Of a stretch of DNA of 9,264 nucleotides, positions 5,045 to 9,264 are shown piece after piece. Made by a program: the position numbers and the translations under genes. The notes under the pieces are model-generated. The model was given only the letters and a program-made list of their open reading frames with translations, did not search any database and was not told where the DNA came from. Within the stretch, counting starts at the first letter, position 1; every line of letters begins with the position of its first letter. Source of the stretch: JBAZWE01 sp041660545. GTDB lineage: Bacteria; Actinomycetota; Thermoleophilia; BMS3ABIN01. The DNA is taken from positions 1 to 9,264 of the forward strand of contig JBAZWE010000078.1 in the NCBI GenBank assembly GCA_041660545.1, in the 5' to 3' direction.

Positions 5045-6600
5045 ATGCTAAGCAAACATAGACCGGTGCAGGCGGGATTATGCATAACGATTTTATCGGT
5101 TCTGCTTTTGTGGGCGGCGCCGGCGTATGGGGTGCAGGCCAGGAACGTTGCCGTCAGTAATGTGGTATCCGGATCGGCCGTATTGGTCGTCAAGTCTGAC
5201 GTCACAGCCGATGTCAGTGTCGATTACGGCTCGAGCTCCGGTATTTATACTCTGGCGAAGACAAGCAACGGGCGGGTTCGGCACGAAATCATTCTCGACA
5301 CCATGGCGCCAGGGTCCACCGTCTACTACCGCGTGACCATAACCGACAGCACCAATCCAGCCGCATCCACCATCCTGCCGGAAAAGAGTTTCCACCTGGC
5401 GCGCGGCGCCGGTGAACCGTTCAGTTTCTCAGTGGGCGGCGACAATCGTCCCTGGACTGACACAACTGTCCAGCCCGCCGTCTGGACCACGATCGTGCAG
5501 CAGATGGCTTCGGAGAATCTGGACCTCTCACTTAACGTCGGCGACATGATCTATGGCACCTTTTATGATTCCATGGCGCAGAACATCGCCAAATACGATG
5601 GTTTCTTCTCCGTGACCTCACCGCTGACCGCTTCGGTGCCTATGTATACGGCCGTGGGCAACCACGAATCGATCGCCACCGCCAGCAATCGCGCCGGTTA
5701 TGAACAGGAGTTCACGCTGCCGGTCAACAATGGAGCCGATGCCGCTACTTATGGCGAGGAGTACTACTCATTTGTCAACGGTGACACCCGCTTTATCTCG
5801 CTCTGCACCGAACTTCCCGGGCAGGAAGGGATGATCACGGGAAATCAGCTGGCCTGGCTGCAGCAGGTGCTGGCCGCAAACACCAGCAAATGGGCCGTTG
5901 TTTTCATGCATAGGCCTTTATTTGCCGGCGTTCACACGACAGATCCCTGGATGAATACCGGCAATATTGCAGGGCAACAGAACCGGTGGGAGCTGCATAA
6001 CCTGTTCCGCCAGTATGGAGTCGATGTCGTCTTCGAGGGGCACGAGCACTACTATCATCATCACGTCGAGGACGGTGTCCAGTATGTCATTACCGGCGGC
6101 GGTGGCTCGCCGCTGATGATACAGCCTGCGCCGCAGACGGGGGATATCTTCAGCTGGAGCGGTTACGAGCATGTGAAAGTCGACGAAACGTCGGCATCGC
6201 TTAAGGTGAGCGCCATAGATTCCACCGGTGTGACGCGGNNNNNNNNNNGGAGAGCTTCATACTCGGATCACCGGCCTTGAGTTTGTCACAGACCCGGACA
6301 TATTGGGCTACATATGCCGACTACCTGGCGCGTGATCTTTCGGTCGATTATCAGATCGGCAATGCGGGAGCGGGCGATGCCACCAACGTACAGGTTGTCT
6401 ATATGACTGCAACCAATGGTGTGATGCCTCTGTCGGCTGCACCGGTTTCCTTTGGTGGACTGGCCGCGGGAGCAAGCACATCGGGGACGTTACACTACTC
6501 GGTACCGCCCGGCGTTTCATTTTTCCGCGCTACCACCTATGTTGTGTGCGGCGATCTTGCGGGCGGATTTTATACGTACCCCGGTCCCGCGCCAGCCTGA
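5045..6600 (+). CDS. Exported purple-acid-phosphatase-like metallophosphoesterase, copy 1 (contains assembly gap)
   Basis: ATG 5045 has AGGAG (5033-5037) at good spacing. A signal peptide (about 1-30, ending AAPAYG) is followed by a Fn3-like domain (about 31-115) as in PAP N-terminal regions. The metallophosphoesterase core runs about 126-375. Visible motifs are GGDNR (Asp133), GDMIY (Asp167, Tyr170), GNHE (206-208), VFMH (His289) and GHEH (333-335). GDxxY supplies the tyrosine typical of purple acid phosphatases, so a binuclear-metal phosphomonoesterase or related hydrolase acting outside the cytoplasm is likely. The N run at 6239-6248 shifts the frame. After it ESFILGSPALSLS resumes in another frame and matches ESFTLGAPQLSLT of copy 2, so the gene really continues through the C-terminal CARDB-like module (YWATYADY onward) to TGA 6600. 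Substrate unknown. It is a tandem paralogue of the gene at 6830. Confidence 0.88.
6239..6248. other. Assembly gap (10 Ns) inside phosphatase copy 1
   Basis: The reading frame before the Ns (ending GVTR) and after it (ESF) are out of register by the ten-N length. Continuity with copy 2 requires the missing stretch to be 3k+2 bases, for example 8 or 11. The ten Ns are therefore a placeholder, and any stop called just after them (near 6280) is an artefact. Confidence 0.9.
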
Positions 6601-6829
6601 GCGCCATATCCCGTAAATAATTCCGCATAAATCCTCGCGGGCTTGATTCCATCTCCAGGAACACGCCTGCCTGGGCGAGAAGCTTGCCCGATCAGTTTCC
6701 GCGGCTGCCTGAGCAATAGGCGGCCGGGTATATTTCCTGGGTTGGCCACACTTCGATGTTCTGATAACGCCTGTTTTTGTCGACCTTAATAATAGGGGAA
6801 CGGCCTCAAGCTGACTGTCAGGTGTATAT
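6601..6829. other. Intergenic region between the phosphatases
   Basis: No gene is supported here. A stem CGGCTGCC/GGCGGCCG (6702-6709 with 6719-6726) has no T tract. The series GATTCC, AGGAACA, AAGCTTGCC (6645-6688) recurs in order, more tightly spaced, after copy 2 (8392-8416), suggesting the duplication included some 3' flank. TCAGGTG shortly before ATG 6830 is the likely ribosome site of copy 2. Confidence 0.4.
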
Positions 6830-8365
6830 ATGAGAGCTCGTATCTTAACTTTCCTCACTGCTGTTATTCTTGCCATAGTTATGCTGAGCGGCGCCCAGGC
6901 GCTGGGCGTGACGGCGAAGAACGTCGCTGTCAGCAAGGTCGGCTCCAGTTCCGCGACACTGGTCGTAAAGGCGGACGTAACCGCGGATATCACCGTCGAG
7001 TATGGCGGTTATCCGCCAGCGTTCTCGTTCAGCAAGACCAGCCTTGGCGCCACGCGGCATGAGATTCTGCTGGACGGCCTGAGTCCCGGTTCTGCTGTCT
7101 GCTATCGCGTGACCATCACCGATAGCGCCGATCCGGGCGCGTCGATAACTATTCCCGACAAATGGTTCGATACGGCCAGCCCATCGGGCGCCGGTTTCAG
7201 CTTCGGTGTTGTCGGCGACAACCGTCCGGCATCGGATACCACACTCCAGCCCGCGGCTTTTACCAGCATCATCAATCAGATGATCGGTGAGAACATCGAT
7301 CTATCGCTTAATGTAGGTGACATCATCTATGGCACCGGTACTGATTCCCTGGCGCAGAACATCGCCAAGTACGACGGGCTGTTCGCCGCCACGACCCCGC
7401 TTACATATTCCGTACCCATGTATGTGGCGCCGGGGAATCATGAGCGCCTCAATTATGCCAACAGCCGCGCCGGATACGAGCAGGAGTTCACTTTCCCGGT
7501 AAACAACGGCGGTGACATGGCAACCTATGGAGAGCATTACTACAGCTTTGATAACGGGGATACGCATTTCATCGCCCTGTCCACGGAGATACCGGGCCAG
7601 GAAGGGCTTATCACCGGAAATCAGAAAGCATGGCTGGCAGGCGATCTGGCCGCGAATACGAGACCATGGGTGGTTGTGTTCATGCACAGGCCACTTTTCT
7701 CCGGCGCCCACGGTGGTGACCCATGGACCAATACAGGCAATACAGCAGGTCAAACAAACAAGGCGGAGATCCACGCACTCTTTAAGCTGTATGGCGTCGA
7801 TGTTGTTTTCGCCGGGCATGAACATTTTTACCTGCATCATCTGGAAGATGGTATCCACTACTTCATCACCGGCGGCGGCGGCGCTCCCTTGAGTGGGGCT
7901 CCCGCGCTGCGGACCGGTGACATCCTTGCATACGCGGGCTATGAACATATGAAAATGGACGAAGGAGATACAGCTCTGAGGGTGAGTGCAATAAACTCGA
8001 GTGGCTCGGTTATTGAATCTTTCACACTGGGAGCGCCACAACTCAGTCTGACCAATGGCTGGACCTACTGGGAATCCTATGCGGATTACAGGTCGCGCTT
8101 TCTGACGATTGAATATACGCTGGGAAACACCGGATCTGGCGACGCCAATGACATCCAGGTATCGTCTCTTTACGCCAGCCACGGAGTCGTTGCAGCGACC
8201 GCGACACCGCTATTGCTCGGGAATCTTGCCGCGGGTGGCAGTCTGACCACGCATGTCAAGTATGTCATTCCATATGGCGTGACATCATTCTTCGCGTTTG
8301 CACAGGGAACATGTGAAGATGACGTGGGAGGCACCTACGCATATCCCACGGGAGCGCTGCTCTAG
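6830..8365 (+). CDS. Exported purple-acid-phosphatase-like metallophosphoesterase, copy 2
   Basis: The 511-residue product begins MRARILTFLTAVILAIVML and has a clear signal peptide (about 1-25, ending GAQALG). A Fn3-like domain (about 26-112) precedes the metallophosphoesterase core (about 122-372). Motifs are VGDNR (Asp130), GDIIY (Asp164, Tyr167), GNHE (202-205), VFMH (His286) and GHEH (329-332), the full purple-acid-phosphatase-type set with Arg where many relatives have His in motif I. The last 110 residues (from about 402) form the CARDB-like module with YWESYADY, LTIEYTLGNTGSGDA and a closing GGTYAYP. It aligns with copy 1 over its whole length, and residues around the gap in copy 1 can be read from it. 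Spacing of 229 bases from copy 1 leaves room for its own promoter. Likely an extracytoplasmic phosphoesterase; substrate unknown. Confidence 0.9.
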   Translation: MRARILTFLTAVILAIVMLSGAQALGVTAKNVAVSKVGSSSATLVVKADVTADITVEYGGYPPAFSFSKTSLGATRHEILLDGLSPGSAVCYRVTITDSADPGASITIPDKWFDTASPSGAGFSFGVVGDNRPASDTTLQPAAFTSIINQMIGENIDLSLNVGDIIYGTGTDSLAQNIAKYDGLFAATTPLTYSVPMYVAPGNHERLNYANSRAGYEQEFTFPVNNGGDMATYGEHYYSFDNGDTHFIALSTEIPGQEGLITGNQKAWLAGDLAANTRPWVVVFMHRPLFSGAHGGDPWTNTGNTAGQTNKAEIHALFKLYGVDVVFAGHEHFYLHHLEDGIHYFITGGGGAPLSGAPALRTGDILAYAGYEHMKMDEGDTALRVSAINSSGSVIESFTLGAPQLSLTNGWTYWESYADYRSRFLTIEYTLGNTGSGDANDIQVSSLYASHGVVAATATPLLLGNLAAGGSLTTHVKYVIPYGVTSFFAFAQGTCEDDVGGTYAYPTGALL

Positions 8366-8507
8366 CGTTCCATCGGGGCCTCCCCGAATCCGATTCCGTT
8401 AAGGAACAAGCTTGCCGGGGAATACTTGTTTCGCACACCTTTCCCTGATTGAACACATCAGGTTCATGCGGTGTATGGCAACTACCGTTGGACTGTTTCC
8501 ATTAATA
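8366..8507. other. Structured intergenic region after phosphatase copy 2
   Basis: TCGGGG/CCCCGA (8373-8387) forms a 6-bp hairpin eight bases after the stop, and TTCC-GTTAA-GGAA (8394-8406) a second small one. Neither has a T tract, so termination here is uncertain. No promoter or strong ribosome site for the next gene stands out. Confidence 0.3.
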
Positions 8508-9264
8508 ATGGTCTTAAATTCAGAAAAACAGAATCAATCGCCCTCGCCGGAATTATCCGGAGAGTACTGGCTGGACTTGCGCTCAGCCGGCATTCTTGAT
8601 GCTGTAACCACGGCGCGAGCGGGAGGCAAGGCTGCCAACCTCGCGCGTCTTGCCGAGCTGGATCTGCCGACGCCTTCCGCAGTTGTACTTACCACAGATG
8701 CCTGGTATCACTTTATTGAGAAATCCGGTATCAGGAGCGGCATCGAGGAGGCGTTGAAGACACTGACGTCCGAGCCGGGCGATTTTGAAGGGCCGGCGCG
8801 CCGCATCGCTTCGCTCATCAACGATGCTGAGATGCCGGTCACCCTGGCGCGGCAGATGGGGGCCGCATACAAGGACCTTTCCATGAATGACAGCCGCCCG
8901 CTTGCCATACGCAGCTCTGGATCTTATGAGGACAGTCCCGAAGCTTCTTTCTCGGGCATGTTATCAACTGTACTCGGTGTTTCTTCCCTGGAAAAAACAT
9001 TCGAGGCTGTGCGAAAGTGCTGGACATCAGCTTTTAACACACGCAGCCTCCGCTATCTGCTCAGGATGGGCCTTGATCCCGCCGGCGTCGCTGTGGCGCT
9101 GATTTTCCAGCAGATGGAGACGGCTAGGAGTTCGGGTGTTCTCTTCACGGTCGATCCGGCCACCGGGGAGCGGGATATCGCGGTTCTGGAGGCGGCATAT
9201 GGTTATGGCCCGGCGGTGGTTTCTGGAGACGTTACGCCGGATCTGTACCGGATAAACAAGAAGA
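8508..9264 (+). CDS. PEP synthase / pyruvate phosphate dikinase N-terminal domain (3' end outside window)
   Basis: The frame is open from at least ATG 8508 to the window edge, 252 codons, with no stop. It encodes the nucleotide-binding domain of the PEP synthase/PPDK family. GGKAANLARLAELDLPTP near residue 39 is the family's opening motif. RSSGSYEDSPEASFSGM carries the Arg-Ser-Ser and Glu-Asp segment that contacts ATP, followed by FQQMETARSSGVLFTVDPATGE and LEAAYGYGPAVVSGDVTPDLY. Such enzymes transfer phosphate from ATP through a histidine in a central domain to pyruvate or another acceptor; the His and PEP-binding domains would lie beyond the window, so which member this is cannot be told. 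The start is uncertain: ATG 8466 and 8475 are in frame too and none has a strong ribosome site. Probably cytoplasmic and unrelated in function to the phosphatases. Confidence 0.88.
   Translation, partial: MVLNSEKQNQSPSPELSGEYWLDLRSAGILDAVTTARAGGKAANLARLAELDLPTPSAVVLTTDAWYHFIEKSGIRSGIEEALKTLTSEPGDFEGPARRIASLINDAEMPVTLARQMGAAYKDLSMNDSRPLAIRSSGSYEDSPEASFSGMLSTVLGVSSLEKTFEAVRKCWTSAFNTRSLRYLLRMGLDPAGVAVALIFQQMETARSSGVLFTVDPATGERDIAVLEAAYGYGPAVVSGDVTPDLYRINKK

Noticed and set aside
7301..8182. Minus-strand open frame of 293 codons
   Set aside because: It lies wholly inside phosphatase copy 2 on the other strand. Its composition is that of a shadow frame, whereas the plus-strand product has all the family motifs.
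8366..8507. Riboswitch or attenuator before the PEP synthase-like gene
   Set aside because: Only small hairpins are visible, with no match to a riboswitch core that I recognise and no terminator T tract.

Overview
The window looks like bacterial draft or metagenomic sequence. It contains a run of ten Ns and is GC-rich overall. Shine-Dalgarno-like sites, T-tailed intrinsic terminators, a HigBA toxin-antitoxin pair and a bacterial-type tRNA-Leu all point to Bacteria. A selenoprotein-rich lineage such as the former Deltaproteobacteria would fit some details, but nothing here fixes the taxonomy.

Region 1 (2-1489) is one long reading frame for an exported protein: signal peptide, a roughly 95-residue CARDB/DUF11-like module, then a seven-bladed YncE/YVTN-type beta-propeller. 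The frame is intact except for an in-frame TAG at 131 and an in-frame TGA at 1151. The TGA is followed, after 13 nt, by a perfect 8-bp hairpin with a GGTC apical loop, in the place and with the loop expected of a bacterial SECIS element. The TGA may therefore encode selenocysteine; the TAG remains unexplained (decay, error or recoding). A strong intrinsic terminator (1600-1648) follows.

Region 2 (1661-4332) is a small genomic island. An intact tRNA-Leu(CAA) lies at 4335-4423 on the minus strand. A displaced copy of its 3' part lies at 1661-1728, in the same orientation and 2672 bp away. Between them are an AT-richer gene for a polytopic GT-C type glycosyltransferase-like membrane protein, a higBA pair next to the tRNA, and two diverged copies of a complex repeat (1734-1837 and 3602-3699) that resemble integrase arm-site regions. 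No integrase gene is present.

Region 3 (4424-9264) returns to GC-rich sequence. It holds a small zinc-ribbon protein with its own terminator, a tandem pair of exported purple-acid-phosphatase-like metallophosphoesterases (5045-6600, broken by the N gap, and 6830-8365), and the 5' part of a PEP synthase/pyruvate phosphate dikinase family gene that runs off the end.

The C-terminal module of both phosphatases is clearly the same module that sits at the N terminus of the propeller protein in region 1. The island therefore separates members of one exported-protein set, and the region may have been a single cluster of secreted proteins before insertion.
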